A stretch of 64,000 nucleotides of DNA from Dictyobacter aurantiacus. Its GTDB lineage: Bacteria; Chloroflexota; Ktedonobacteria; Ktedonobacterales; Ktedonobacteraceae. Where the stretch lies: assembly GCF_003967515.1 (NCBI RefSeq), contig NZ_BIFQ01000001.1, positions 3,844,001 to 3,908,000 on the forward strand. Direction: 5' to 3'. The position numbers and the translations under genes were made by a program. Below the pieces are notes generated by a model. The model ran no database searches, was not told the DNA's origin, and saw only the letters and a list, made by a program, of their open reading frames with translations. This document shows, one piece after another, positions 27,249 to 36,697 of the stretch (its first letter is position 1; each line of letters starts with the position of its first letter).

Positions 27249-28016
27249 CTAGCGCGGTGCCATTCTTACAGCACCGTCCAGCCTGACAACCTCGCCATTG
27301 AGCATCTCGTTCTCGATGATGTGTCTGGCCAGGGCGGCGTACTCTTCTGGGCGTCCCAGGCGCGAGGGGAAGGGGACCTGCTGCCCCAGGGAGATGCGGG
27401 CGGCCTCCGGCAGGCCGGCCAGCAGGGGAGTATCGAAGAGGCCGGGGGCGATGGTCATGACGCGAATGCCGTAGCGGGCAAACTCGCGGGCAATCGGCAG
27501 CGTCATGCCGACGATACCACCCTTGGATGCTGAGTATGCGGCCTGCCCGATCTGACCATCGAAGGCGGCCACCGATGCGGTATTGATAATCACGCCGCGC
27601 TCACCGCTCTCCTCAGGCGTATTCTGGCTCATGACCGCGCTCGCCAGGCGGATCACGTTGAAGGTGCCGATCAGGTTGATATTGATGACGCGGGTAAAGC
27701 TCTCCAGGCTGCTGGGACCATCCTTCCCCAGCACCTTTTCCGCCACCCCGATGCCGGCGCAGTTGATGACGCCGTGCAGCGTGCCGAACTGCTTCTGGGC
27801 GGCCTGGATGGCCTGTTGCACGCTCTGCTCATCGACCACATTGGTCTGCGCGAACAGGGCCGCCTCCCCCAGTTCTCCAGCCAGAGCCGTTCCCGTCTCC
27901 TGATTGAGATCGGCCAGCACTACGTGGGCGCCTGATTTTGTTAGCAGGCGCGCGCAGGCCGCCCCCAGGCCCGAGGCCCCGCCGGTAATGAAAAATGTTT
28001 TATTCTCTACGTGCAT
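27249..28016 (-). CDS. SDR-family oxidoreductase (3-hydroxyacyl-CoA dehydrogenase-like)
   Basis: 255 residues from the ATG at 28016, preceded by GAGGAAAGGGAATATCAG; a 28-codon upstream extension is judged non-coding. [15 protein letters not shown] binds NAD, NCAG and [21 protein letters not shown] hold the catalytic Ser, Tyr and Lys. The pattern is closest to HSD10/type II hydroxyacyl-CoA dehydrogenases, which act in beta-oxidation. It converges with the preceding SDR gene. Confidence 0.88.
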   Translation of the reverse strand: MHVENKTFFITGGASGLGAACARLLTKSGAHVVLADLNQETGTALAGELGEAALFAQTNVVDEQSVQQAIQAAQKQFGTLHGVINCAGIGVAEKVLGKDGPSSLESFTRVININLIGTFNVIRLASAVMSQNTPEESGERGVIINTASVAAFDGQIGQAAYSASKGGIVGMTLPIAREFARYGIRVMTIAPGLFDTPLLAGLPEAARISLGQQVPFPSRLGRPEEYAALARHIIENEMLNGEVVRLDGAVRMAPR

Positions 28017-28285
28017 CTGATATTCCCTTTCCTCGTTGAATAGAGTAGATTGCGTAGGTTGGGTCGCATCTGAATGATCAAAAAATATGGCGGAATACAT
28101 ACATTATGGAGATAGCCGCGATATCCGCCAGAGATACGCCTGTCTTTATTGTCCACACAGTTTATGATACCTCGTAGCAAGAGATGCTTACAAGTGACCT
28201 TCTCTCTTGTCTAGGACCATGCGAAGTGCTAGACTGGAACAATAATTAGTCCATTGTGCCAGACAGGAAAAGGATATATTGTAGA

Positions 28286-30139
28286 GTGGATAAAAAACAA
28301 GAAAGACTACAGTTGTTGGAGTCCCAGGTCGGGCGCCTGCAACGTCGCATAGATGCCCTGACGCCACGCAGCAATGTTTATTCGTGGTCGCGCGTCGCTA
28401 TCTTCTTCGCAGGGATAGCGCTCGCCGTATTGCTGTTCATTGCCGGACTCTGGTGGCTGGCCATCCCTGTCTTTGTGGTGTTTATGGTGTTTTTTGGGAT
28501 TATGGCCCACTTTCACGGCTTGATCGACCAGAGCATCGCCCGTCATACGCTGTGGATGCACATCAAGTCCGCCCACATTGCCCGCATCAAGCTGGACTGG
28601 GAGCGCATGCCCGAGGTGATGACCGAAGCGCCAGTGGAGGGACATCCTTTTGAGGTTGACCTGGACATTACCGGCTCGCGCTCAATCCATCGGCTGGTGA
28701 ACACCGGGGTATCACGCGAGGGGATGGAGCGCTTGCGCGACTGGCTGCTACAGACCACGCCGCAGCTAGAGACCATCCAGCGGCGCCAGGCTCTGGTGCG
28801 CGAGCTGATCCCCATGACGCGTTTCCGCGATCGCCTGATCCTTAATTCTCTGCTGGCCTCGGGCGGCAGGTCAAACCAGCTGGAGGGTCAGCGGCTGCTG
28901 CGCTGGCTGGAGCAGCAAAATCCATCGGCGGGTCTGGGCATTCTGTTCGTGGTCTCACTGCTCATCAACGTGTTGACCGCCGTGCTCTTTCTGCTCTCGC
29001 TCTTTGCCATCGTTCCCCCGCTGTGGGGCTGGTCGCTGGGCGCCGGCGTGATCCTGTTCTTCGCCACCGCCAATCAGCGCGGTGATATTTTTGAGGACGC
29101 CTCCTATCTGCGCTACGGCTTTGGCACCCTCAGCGCCATCTTTTCGTATCTGGAGAAATATCCGTATCGCGCCCAATCGCGGCTGCAGGCGTTGTGCGAA
29201 CCATTCACGCGACAGAGCGAGTCGGGACCGTCGGCTCTGCTCAAAGGGACGGCTCGCATCTCAGCTGCGGCGACCCTCAAGAGCAATGGTATCCTCTGGG
29301 TCGTTGTCAACGCCCTTGTACCCTGGGATCTGTACTGCGCCATGAAGCTGGTCCGGTACAAGTCGCAACTGAGCGCCCGCTTGCCTGACTGGCTGGACAC
29401 CTGGTTTGAGCTGGAAGCCATCTGTTCGCTGGCCGCCTTTGCCTATCTCAACCCTGAATATATCCTGCCTGAGATCGAAGCGGAGCAGAAACTGCAGCAG
29501 AAGGACCGGGCGCTCTTCCAGGTTGCGCACCTGGGTCATCCTATGCTGCCCGCCGAAAAGAAGGTCACCAACAATTTTGGTTTGCAAACGTTGGGCGAGG
29601 TCATCATCATTACGGGCTCCAATATGGCGGGTAAAAGTACGTTTCTGCGTACCCTGGGCGTGAATCTCTGCCTGGCCTACGCGGGTGGCCCGGTCTGTGC
29701 CAGCACGTTTACATCCACCCTCTTCCGTCTGTTCACCTGTATCCGGGTGACCGACTCGGTGACGGAGGGCTACTCTTATTTCTATGCTGAAGTACGTCGC
29801 CTGCACTCTCTGCTCGATGCGCTCAAGCAGCCAGGACAGCCGCCTCTCTTCTTCCTGGTAGACGAGATCTTCAAGGGCACAAACAACCGCGAACGCCTGA
29901 TCGGGAGCCGTTCATTTGTGAAGTCCCTGGTCGGCCACAATTGTGTTGGTTTGATCTCAACCCATGACCTGGAGCTGGCAACGCTGGCTGAGAGTGTACC
30001 CCAGGTTCACAATCAGCACTTCCGCGAAGAGGTGATCGATGGGCAGATGGTCTTTGATTATATCCTCCGCGAAGGCCCGTCCCCAACGACCAACGCCTTA
30101 AAAATTATGGCCATGGAGGGTCTGCCCATCGATGGCTAG
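28286..30139 (+). CDS. Membrane MutS-like ATPase
   Basis: About 617 residues from GTG at 28286; GTG at 28256 is an alternative and neither has an ideal ribosome binding site. A short coiled coil leads to a pair of helices (VAIFFAGIALAVLLFIAG and LAIPVFVVFMVFFGIM), with further hydrophobic stretches in the middle. The last third is a MutS domain V ATPase: IIITGSNMAGKSTFLRTLG (Walker A), FFLVDEIFKGTNNRER (Walker B and signature) and LISTHDLELA. The DNA-mismatch recognition domains are absent. Such MutS-related membrane proteins are widespread but lack a known function. Confidence 0.85.
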   Translation: MDKKQERLQLLESQVGRLQRRIDALTPRSNVYSWSRVAIFFAGIALAVLLFIAGLWWLAIPVFVVFMVFFGIMAHFHGLIDQSIARHTLWMHIKSAHIARIKLDWERMPEVMTEAPVEGHPFEVDLDITGSRSIHRLVNTGVSREGMERLRDWLLQTTPQLETIQRRQALVRELIPMTRFRDRLILNSLLASGGRSNQLEGQRLLRWLEQQNPSAGLGILFVVSLLINVLTAVLFLLSLFAIVPPLWGWSLGAGVILFFATANQRGDIFEDASYLRYGFGTLSAIFSYLEKYPYRAQSRLQALCEPFTRQSESGPSALLKGTARISAAATLKSNGILWVVVNALVPWDLYCAMKLVRYKSQLSARLPDWLDTWFELEAICSLAAFAYLNPEYILPEIEAEQKLQQKDRALFQVAHLGHPMLPAEKKVTNNFGLQTLGEVIIITGSNMAGKSTFLRTLGVNLCLAYAGGPVCASTFTSTLFRLFTCIRVTDSVTEGYSYFYAEVRRLHSLLDALKQPGQPPLFFLVDEIFKGTNNRERLIGSRSFVKSLVGHNCVGLISTHDLELATLAESVPQVHNQHFREEVIDGQMVFDYILREGPSPTTNALKIMAMEGLPIDG

Positions 30140-30153
30140 AGGAGGGCGGCTTT

Positions 30154-30861
30154 TTACCTGGATGGGGACGGCAGGTCAACGCTATCGATCATAGAAGGAT
30201 CGACTTTTTGGATCAGTAGCGTGGTATTCTCATCCAGGTTGGCCCTCTGGGTATGGATCTGTGGAGAGCGTAGCTCTGGCCGACTTTCGACCTGCTGACC
30301 ATCTTTCAGGATGCCGCCGCCTTGCTCGTAGGCATTGGGAAGCAAGATCCAACCGCCTACATAGGTAGTGTGTTCGCTACGCGTTTTGGTCCAGTAGAGG
30401 CCAGCGTCGCCAGTGGCCTTTGTCGCCTTCACGTTATAGCTTTTATCCTGTCCCTGGTTGTGCACGATGAAGCGGCCGGTAACCTGTTCACGGTCGACTT
30501 TCACATCTACCGCCCACGCCTGCTTATTCTGCAGGGAAGATCTTTTAAAGCCAACCTCTGACTTCACCGTGTGATTCTGTATCACAACTTTATTGGAGTA
30601 GATAGAGGTAAGCGTTGCCACAGCGATGAGCGCTTTCCCCTGATTGACCGTAAAGGAGAGATAATAATCGCGGCCGTTTGAGCCCGTGCCTGCCTCTACC
30701 TTACCCACGAAGGCGCCGCTGATAGCCTTATCGCTGGCTGAAGTCGCGGAGGTACTGGAATTTAGAAGGAGACTACCTCCCAGTACCAGGAGGCAGAGTA
30801 CAGCTACGACTAGCAAGCGTGTTAAACGATGATTGCGTACAGAAAAAAAGCTTCCTGCCAA
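30154..30861 (-). CDS. Exported hypothetical protein
   Basis: 235 residues from a TTG start supported by AAGGAGGTTCTATT. A basic amino end and hydrophobic segment LLVVAVLCLLVLGGSLLL make a signal peptide or anchor. The rest is beta-rich without cysteines: FVGKVEAGTGSNGRDYYLSF, then a repeated pattern of paired strands. No family is recognised. It converges with the MutS-like gene. Confidence 0.7.
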   Translation of the reverse strand: MAGSFFSVRNHRLTRLLVVAVLCLLVLGGSLLLNSSTSATSASDKAISGAFVGKVEAGTGSNGRDYYLSFTVNQGKALIAVATLTSIYSNKVVIQNHTVKSEVGFKRSSLQNKQAWAVDVKVDREQVTGRFIVHNQGQDKSYNVKATKATGDAGLYWTKTRSEHTTYVGGWILLPNAYEQGGGILKDGQQVESRPELRSPQIHTQRANLDENTTLLIQKVDPSMIDSVDLPSPSR

Positions 30862-31086
30862 AATAGAACCTCCTTGTAGAATGAGTAGAGTAGTAATCTG
30901 GCCTTACCGATAAATACGTTGGCTGTGGTAAGGCGGACTCATGTGATTACTCAACTCTAACCCATAAATACCTGGAAGAATGGTTGTATCGCCAGGTTGA
31001 ATTGTGCATAAAAAAATAGAGCATGTTACACGTACAGTATCGCCTGTATGATATCAAACCAGTGTAGATGATGCAAGGCAGATGTA

Positions 31087-31968
31087 TTAATTAAGCTGGG
31101 CGATCGTCTGGCGGATCTGTTTGATGTGGTTGCGCATCTCATAGCGATCGCTGGCTTTGGGATTGCGTTCAAGATACGCCTGCAGGTCTTGCATGGCACG
31201 CCCATAGTGTTTGAGCTCTAGATGAAGCAGGCCGCGATCGCGCTGCTCGACGGTCGCATCTGGCAGTAGCAGCAGCATTAGATCGCTGATGGCCAGGGCA
31301 TGGGGAAAATCGTCGTGACGGATATAAACGCTTTTCAGGTTATTCAGGATGCGCACCAGCATCTGTCTGGGCGTCACTGCTTCCAACCAGCGCTGGTGCA
31401 GGGCCCCCCGGTGATGAGTCCTCTGCTGTATACGCTCAAGGCACTCCGCTTCATTCAGCAGCAGGCCTCTGGCAAAGGGATCGATATAGATTCTCCCCTC
31501 GGGCCATGAGTAGCGCACCATAAAATGGTAGGGGAAACCAATCCCTTCCAGCGGGATGCCCGCGCGTTTGCCCACTTCCATGTAAAGCAAGGAGAGGGTA
31601 ATCGGCAGCCCTGTATGTTCTTCTAACACTTTGTTCAGGAAGCTATTATCAGGATGATAATAGTTGCTCTCATTGCCATGGAAGTGCTCATCTTCGAATA
31701 GCACATGGTTCAGCGAGCCGATCAGTTCGAGCGGATTAACCTGTTCTGAAGTGCTGGAAGCGATTTGCGCGTGCAACTGTATAACTCGTCGTGCCAGCGC
31801 GTCGAGGTAGGATAAAGAGGGAACGGGATCTAGATCGGGGTAGGCCACCTTTGCTATCTGTAGTGCGGCCTGGGCGAGGTCGATCGTGTTCTCATCTCTA
31901 CTGACCAGGCTTGTGAATTCCCGGTAGATACGTTGTTGTATAGCCTCTTGTGAAAATTTATCAGTCAT
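31087..31968 (-). CDS. SirB1/transglutaminase-like family protein with TPR tail
   Basis: 293 residues from ATG at 31968; an in-frame GTG at 32028 is an alternative start with GGTGGGA upstream. The core NHVLFEDEHFHGNESNYYHP followed by LEEHTGLPITLSLLYMEVGKR and FPYHFMVRYSW is the SirB1 (transglutaminase-like core 2) domain. The carboxyl part (ALAISDLMLLLLPDATVEQ onward) has TPR-like helices. The cysteine of true transglutaminases is absent from this block. The role is unknown. Confidence 0.82.
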   Translation of the reverse strand: MTDKFSQEAIQQRIYREFTSLVSRDENTIDLAQAALQIAKVAYPDLDPVPSLSYLDALARRVIQLHAQIASSTSEQVNPLELIGSLNHVLFEDEHFHGNESNYYHPDNSFLNKVLEEHTGLPITLSLLYMEVGKRAGIPLEGIGFPYHFMVRYSWPEGRIYIDPFARGLLLNEAECLERIQQRTHHRGALHQRWLEAVTPRQMLVRILNNLKSVYIRHDDFPHALAISDLMLLLLPDATVEQRDRGLLHLELKHYGRAMQDLQAYLERNPKASDRYEMRNHIKQIRQTIAQLN

Positions 31969-32089
31969 GCTTCTGGCATTTAACCATAGAATGCCAGGGA
32001 TAAGCAAGTCCTCAATGCGTGGCGCCACTATAGTCCCACCGCATTTTCCCCTGCCGAATCCCCGCGCTATCCCAACGGTTCAGGTGGTG

Positions 32090-32503
32090 TTAATGATCGC
32101 TACGCACGCCGCGTGAACGCTGAAGAAGAGGAGATTCATCGGGCAGATCGTTGCCCGAAGTGGGGTTCAAATAATGATCCATGGCCAGCCAGAGTCCACG
32201 GCTGGGGCGGAACAGCAGCAATGGCAGTATCAAGGCGAACGGGCCACCGATCAATAGTACCGGCAAAACCGGGATACTTGGAATAGCCGCCAGGGGCAGT
32301 ACAACCGCCGCCGCGATAAGCTCGCTGACCACCAGGTTAATGGCCATAGAACTGGTATAATATCCTTCTTCGCGCTCAAACTTAAACTGGCATACCGGAC
32401 AATGCTCATTCATCTTGTAGATGCCGCTGAAGAGCTTGCCCTGTCCGCATACGGGACAACGTAAGAGCAGACCACGCATGAGTAATAGCAAAAATCTTTT
32501 CAT
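32090..32503 (-). CDS. DUF983-family zinc-ribbon membrane protein
   Basis: 137 residues. CPVCGQGKLFSGIYKMNEHCPVC makes a four-Cys zinc ribbon at about 16-38, followed by EREEGYYTSSMAIN and two membrane helices. This is the DUF983 layout. The function is not known. It is separated from the SirB1-like gene by about 120 bases. Confidence 0.87.
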   Translation of the reverse strand: MKRFLLLLMRGLLLRCPVCGQGKLFSGIYKMNEHCPVCQFKFEREEGYYTSSMAINLVVSELIAAAVVLPLAAIPSIPVLPVLLIGGPFALILPLLLFRPSRGLWLAMDHYLNPTSGNDLPDESPLLQRSRGVRSDH

Positions 32504-32712
32504 ATAATAATAATCTCTGTAACTTTCCGGACCGCAAAGACCACCGATGAATGCCTGGTTAGATTGCTGGTGCGTACCTATATGTTTATGTGTATAATTG
32601 TATCACGTTGGTGCCAGTCTGTATTGTTTTCCCTTTCGCTCTGGCAGCTCCAGGGTCGGATCTCATATGGGATAAGAGCATTGTGTCCGTTTATCAGAGG
32701 AGGCGAGTCGTG

Positions 32713-33153
32713 ATGCGCTTAGAAAGAAGTATCGCTATTGCCAGGCCAATCGAGGTTGTTTTTGCGTACGTGACTACTATGGACAACGTTAAGTCATGGC
32801 TGCCCGTCAAAGATATCCGTGCCGTTTCAGAGGGGCCTATGCGTGTAGGTGCTACATACGCGCAGACCGCCGTCTTCATGGGACGACAATTCGATTCTAC
32901 GATCGAGGTTACCCGGTATGAGCCTCCACGCCTGTTCGCCTTTAAAATGATCCATGGCCCCTTCCCACTGGCAAACACTATGACCTTCGCCCCTACTCCC
33001 GATGGTGGAACGATGCTGACGGTGATTGGAGAGGCTGAACCCGGCAATGCCCTCAATTTTGTCGGCCCCCTGGTAACGCCGATCGTGAAGAAGCAGCTAG
33101 AAAACCAGGTCTCGGCATTGAAACAGGCCATCGAGGTCAGGCCGGCAGGATAA
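32713..33153 (+). CDS. SRPBCC-family protein
   Basis: 146 residues. The ribosome site AGAGGAGG suits either GTG at 32710 or ATG at 32713; longer upstream readings are rejected. MRLERSIAIARPIEVVFAYV is the start of an SRPBCC ligand-binding fold (coenzyme Q-binding/polyketide cyclase-like), with GGTMLTVIGEAEPG and a long final helix. The ligand is unknown. Confidence 0.8.
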   Translation: MRLERSIAIARPIEVVFAYVTTMDNVKSWLPVKDIRAVSEGPMRVGATYAQTAVFMGRQFDSTIEVTRYEPPRLFAFKMIHGPFPLANTMTFAPTPDGGTMLTVIGEAEPGNALNFVGPLVTPIVKKQLENQVSALKQAIEVRPAG

Positions 33154-33159
33154 CCAGTG

Positions 33160-33216
33160 TCAAGAAAGATTCTCCATGTGCCTCTGTTACACCGGCACAT
33201 GGAGAATCTTTCTTGA
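33160..33216. terminator. Bidirectional hairpin between convergent genes
   Basis: Perfect 23-bp arms (TCAAGAAAGATTCTCCATGT onward) and an 11-base loop between two convergent stops. It probably ends both transcripts. Confidence 0.7.
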
Positions 33217-33235
33217 TATCATCGGGTTGAAACTT

Positions 33236-34207
33236 TTAACGAGCCAGCAAGGAGCGCACGAAGCTCCACTTTTCGATCTCGTGGAATTCGCTGCCGCCTT
33301 CATGTCCGTTGTAGGGATAGACCTTGAGCGTCTTTGGACAGGTGAGATGATTATAGACGGCGAAGCCGGTTGATGGTGGACAGATCGTATCGAGCAGGCC
33401 CACCGATAGCAAGGTTGGACACGTGATGCGTGGCGCCAGGTTCATACCATCAAAATAGCTCAGGGTGTGATAGCTCTGCTCCACATCGTAGGGATGCTTC
33501 TTCCAGAAATCGACCAGTTCGCGGTACGGACCATCTGCAAACATCTCGATCGCGCGCCGGAAATGGCAGAGATATGGTACATCTGGCATGGCAGCGGCGA
33601 TGCCTTTGTCCTTGGACAGAGCCGCTACCGCGATGGTCAGGCCGCCGCCCTGGCTTCCACCGGCCAGAATGATAGGTCCCGTCTCCTCGCGGCTACGCAC
33701 AAAATCAACGGCGCGCACGCAATCCATGTACGCGTAGCGATAGTAATAGTTCTCCGGATCTAAAATTCCCTTTGACATGCAGCCCAGAATGCTGCCACTA
33801 CTATATGTGTTGTTATCAGGAGTTTCCCCATTCTGTCCACGCGTATCCACCGCGAAGACGCAATAGCCCTGCAATGCCCAGCTCATCTGGCGTACCGGTA
33901 AGCCCTTAGAATCGCTATAGCCATGATACTGAACCAGGGTTGGCGTCTTCCCATCGACCTCCAGCCGATACGGCTTCTGGGGTACAAGATACCAGCCAGC
34001 TACACGTGTATTCTGCCCAAAGCCATCGTAACGGACCCGGTACACCGTCACGCGATCGCTCGGAAATGGATATTCCTCCACGCTGGCATTCAGCGGTTGA
34101 CCATCGCTCTCCCTAACCGTCCTCGTCCAGAACGCATCGAAGTCGCTCTCCGCGTTTAACGCCGGGCGATACTGCTCTAATTTAGCTAATGGCATATCAA
34201 CAATCAT
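33236..34207 (-). CDS. Acetylxylan esterase/cephalosporin-C deacetylase-like (CE7)
   Basis: 323 residues from ATG at 34207; a longer reading to 34450 crosses palindrome C and is rejected. The CE7 alpha/beta hydrolase pattern includes PTLVQYHGYSDSKG, FAVDTRGQNG (the RGQ motif), AGGSQGGGL (nucleophile Ser), LLDTICPPST (Asp) and GHEGG (His). It removes acetyl groups from xylo-oligosaccharides or similar compounds. No signal peptide is seen, so it is probably cytosolic. Confidence 0.92.
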   Translation of the reverse strand: MIVDMPLAKLEQYRPALNAESDFDAFWTRTVRESDGQPLNASVEEYPFPSDRVTVYRVRYDGFGQNTRVAGWYLVPQKPYRLEVDGKTPTLVQYHGYSDSKGLPVRQMSWALQGYCVFAVDTRGQNGETPDNNTYSSGSILGCMSKGILDPENYYYRYAYMDCVRAVDFVRSREETGPIILAGGSQGGGLTIAVAALSKDKGIAAAMPDVPYLCHFRRAIEMFADGPYRELVDFWKKHPYDVEQSYHTLSYFDGMNLAPRITCPTLLSVGLLDTICPPSTGFAVYNHLTCPKTLKVYPYNGHEGGSEFHEIEKWSFVRSLLAR

Positions 34208-34362
34208 AAATACTTCTTTCTCTTTCTTACCCTGGTGGACGCAATACAACGCTGCAAATATATAAAATAAATGATAATCACGAGCATAAGCCCTGTCAAT
34301 GAAATGTCGGCTGCCAACCAGGCTGAAATAAGACTCGTGCCCCCGGCGCTCACGTGTTTTTT

Positions 34363-34424
34363 TAGGAGTTGGTGCAATGCCATGGGGGTGCATCCGCACC
34401 CCCATGGCATTGCACCAACTCCTA
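34363..34424. repeat. Intergenic palindrome C
   Basis: TAGGAGTTGGTGCAATGCCA and onward, with an exact inverse copy, centre GGGTGCATCCGCACCC. It is preceded by GGCGCTCACG, part of a module seen beside other copies. It lies between divergent genes. Confidence 0.85.
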
Positions 34425-34520
34425 GATTGTAAGGGCTGGGGCAGCGTCATGGGCGGGTGCTTAGTCTCCCTATTAAGAAGATGGCGCGGATAATGATAAC
34501 TGAACAGCGCAGAGATAAGA

Positions 34521-34564
34521 TATAATAGGGTTAAATGAAAACTATGCAGTTTTCATTCAACCCT
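34521..34564 (+). promoter_or_regulatory. Putative -10 box with adjoining operator-like palindrome
   Basis: TATAAT at 34521-34526 is followed at once by AGGGTTAAATGAAAACT and its inverse (34548-34564), one mismatch in 17 pairs with a 4-base spacer. The location at the expected transcription start suggests a repressor operator or a 5' RNA hairpin controlling the acetoacetyl-CoA synthetase gene. No good -35 box is visible. Confidence 0.5.
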
Positions 34565-34620
34565 GTACATTACCAGAGCTACCCATACTGCAATGTTTTT
34601 ATATGGAAAGGCAGCATGAA

Positions 34621-36630
34621 ATGGAAACTCCATTGGGCAAAGATCAGCCTCTCTGGTCCCCATCTGAAAAAGACAGACGTGAAGCGAATATATCGCAATA
34701 TATGCATTGGCTAACGCAGGAACGTGGCCTGCGTTTTGAAAACCGTGAAGAGCTCTGGGGCTGGTCCGTCGAGCACCTGGAAGACTTCTGGGCCTCCATC
34801 TGGTCGTATTTTCATATCCAGGCCTCTCAGCCATACACGCAGGTGCTTTCCGAGCGCAAAATGCCGGGCGCAGACTGGTTTGCGGGCGCGAAACTGAATT
34901 ATGCCGAGCATGCGTTTCGCCACGCCACGTCCGATCGACCGGCGATGATATTTCAATCTGAACGGCAGGGCCTGACGGAAATTTCCTGGCAGCAATTAAA
35001 GCGCAACGTGGGCGCCGTCGCCCATGCCCTGCGTGCCATGGGAGTACAAACTGGCGATCGCGTGGTGGCTTATCTACCAGACATTCCGGAAGCGATCACC
35101 GCTTTTCTGGCCTGTGCCAGTATTGGTGCCATCTGGTCCAGCTGTTCTCCCGATTTCGGTACCAGCAGCGTCATCGATCGCTTCAAGCAGATCGAGCCAA
35201 CCGTCCTCTTCGCCATTGACGGCTATCAGTACAATGGCAAGACCTTTGATCGCAAAGAGGTGGTCAAAGAACTGCGGCGTGAGTTGCCGACGCTGCAAAA
35301 AGTTGTGCTGGTGCCCTATTTACACGCTGATGCATCGGCCGCTGACATCCCCAACGGACTTCTCTGGTCTGAGGTTGTGCGCGAAGAGGCGGAACTGGTT
35401 TTTGAGCAGGTCCCCTTCTCCCATCCACTCTGGGTCCTGTACTCATCGGGAACCACTGGTCTGCCGAAGCCGATTGTGCAGGGACATGGTGGTATCCTGC
35501 TAGAACATCTCAAGGCTCTGACGCTGGACGTAGACCTCAAGCCCGGTGATCGCTTCTTCTGGTTTACCACGACCGGCTGGATGATGTGGAACTTCCTGGT
35601 TGGTGGTCTGCTGGCGGGCGCGGTCATCCTCCTTTATGATGGCAGTCCGGGCTATCCCAATATTGAGACACTCTGGCGTTTTGCTCAGGAGAGCAAGATG
35701 ACCTTCTTCGGTACCAGCGCCAGCTATATCTCCTCTTGTATGAAGGCCGGGATCGAGCCGGGGCAGACCTATGATCTGAGCCGCCTGAGAGGTCTGGGTT
35801 CTACAGGCTCGCCGCTGCCCCCTGAAGGCTTCCACTGGATTTACGAGCATGTCAAAGAAGATTTATGGGTGGCATCCGTCAGTGGCGGTACCGATGTCTG
35901 TTCCGCGTTCATCACGGGCTCCATTCTGCTCCCCGTTCGGGCGGGGGAACTGCAGTGCCGCTCACTGGGCGCCAATGTACAGTCTTTCGACGAAGAGGGT
36001 CATCCACTGATTGACGAGGTGGGAGAACTGGTGGTGACGCACCCCTTACCCTCTATGCCCCTCTACTTCTGGAACGATCCCGATCAGCAACGCTACCGCG
36101 AAAGCTACTTCGCGCAGTATCCCGGCGTCTGGCGGCACGGCGACTGGATTCGCATTACGCCTGAGGGAAGCGCCGTCATCTATGGTCGCTCCGACTCCAC
36201 TATCAATCGCATGGGTATTCGCATGGGGAGCAGCGAGATCTATCGTATCGTCGAGGGTCTGCCGGAGATTATGGATAGCTTGATCGTCGGGGTTGAACTG
36301 CCGCACGGCAATTATTACTTGCCGCTGTTCGTTGTGTTGCGCGAAGGTGTCCAGCTGGATGAGACGCTGAAAGCAAAGATCAAGCAGGCGTTGCGCTCCA
36401 ACATCTCACCACATCATGTGCCCGACGAGATCCTGGTGATTCAGGAGGTGCCGCGCACCCTGAGCGGGAAAAAACTGGAGGTGCCGGTGAAAAAGCTGCT
36501 GATGGGCATCCCTGCTGAAAAAGCTGTCAGCGTCGATGCCCTCAGCAATCCTCAGAGTATCGATTACTTCCTGGAGGTCGCCCGGCGTGTTGACGCGCTC
36601 AAACAGGGATCAGCGGGCGAGGCGAAATAA
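34621..36630 (+). CDS. Acetoacetyl-CoA synthetase
   Basis: About 669 residues from ATG at 34621 (AAAGG nine bases upstream; ATG at 34603 has no ribosome site). It is an acyl-CoA synthetase (ANL) with the long amino-terminal segment of acetoacetate-CoA ligases (DFWASIWSYFHIQAS, MPGADWFAGAKLNYAEHAF). The AMP motif is YSSGTTGLPKPIVQGHGG, and the carboxyl-terminal catalytic Lys is in RTLSGKKLEVPVKKLL. It activates acetoacetate for use in ketone-body or polyhydroxybutyrate metabolism. Confidence 0.92.
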   Translation: METPLGKDQPLWSPSEKDRREANISQYMHWLTQERGLRFENREELWGWSVEHLEDFWASIWSYFHIQASQPYTQVLSERKMPGADWFAGAKLNYAEHAFRHATSDRPAMIFQSERQGLTEISWQQLKRNVGAVAHALRAMGVQTGDRVVAYLPDIPEAITAFLACASIGAIWSSCSPDFGTSSVIDRFKQIEPTVLFAIDGYQYNGKTFDRKEVVKELRRELPTLQKVVLVPYLHADASAADIPNGLLWSEVVREEAELVFEQVPFSHPLWVLYSSGTTGLPKPIVQGHGGILLEHLKALTLDVDLKPGDRFFWFTTTGWMMWNFLVGGLLAGAVILLYDGSPGYPNIETLWRFAQESKMTFFGTSASYISSCMKAGIEPGQTYDLSRLRGLGSTGSPLPPEGFHWIYEHVKEDLWVASVSGGTDVCSAFITGSILLPVRAGELQCRSLGANVQSFDEEGHPLIDEVGELVVTHPLPSMPLYFWNDPDQQRYRESYFAQYPGVWRHGDWIRITPEGSAVIYGRSDSTINRMGIRMGSSEIYRIVEGLPEIMDSLIVGVELPHGNYYLPLFVVLREGVQLDETLKAKIKQALRSNISPHHVPDEILVIQEVPRTLSGKKLEVPVKKLLMGIPAEKAVSVDALSNPQSIDYFLEVARRVDALKQGSAGEAK

Positions 36631-36635
36631 GACCG

Positions 36636-36684
36636 TAAGAGAGGAAGGGGCGACACCGATCGTCGTCAATCCTTTCCTCTCTTA
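36636..36684. terminator. Bidirectional terminator hairpin
   Basis: TAAGAGAGGAAGG pairs with CCTTTCCTCTCTTA between two convergent stops. Confidence 0.6.
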
Positions 36685-36697
36685 AGTTCTTAAGCTC

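Larger units (their letters stand above)
34208..34620. other. Divergent intergenic region with palindrome C and an operator-like repeat
   Basis: About 410 bases between divergent starts. It contains palindrome C (34363-34424), TATAAT at 34521-34526 and an inverted repeat at 34527-34564. Confidence 0.6.
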
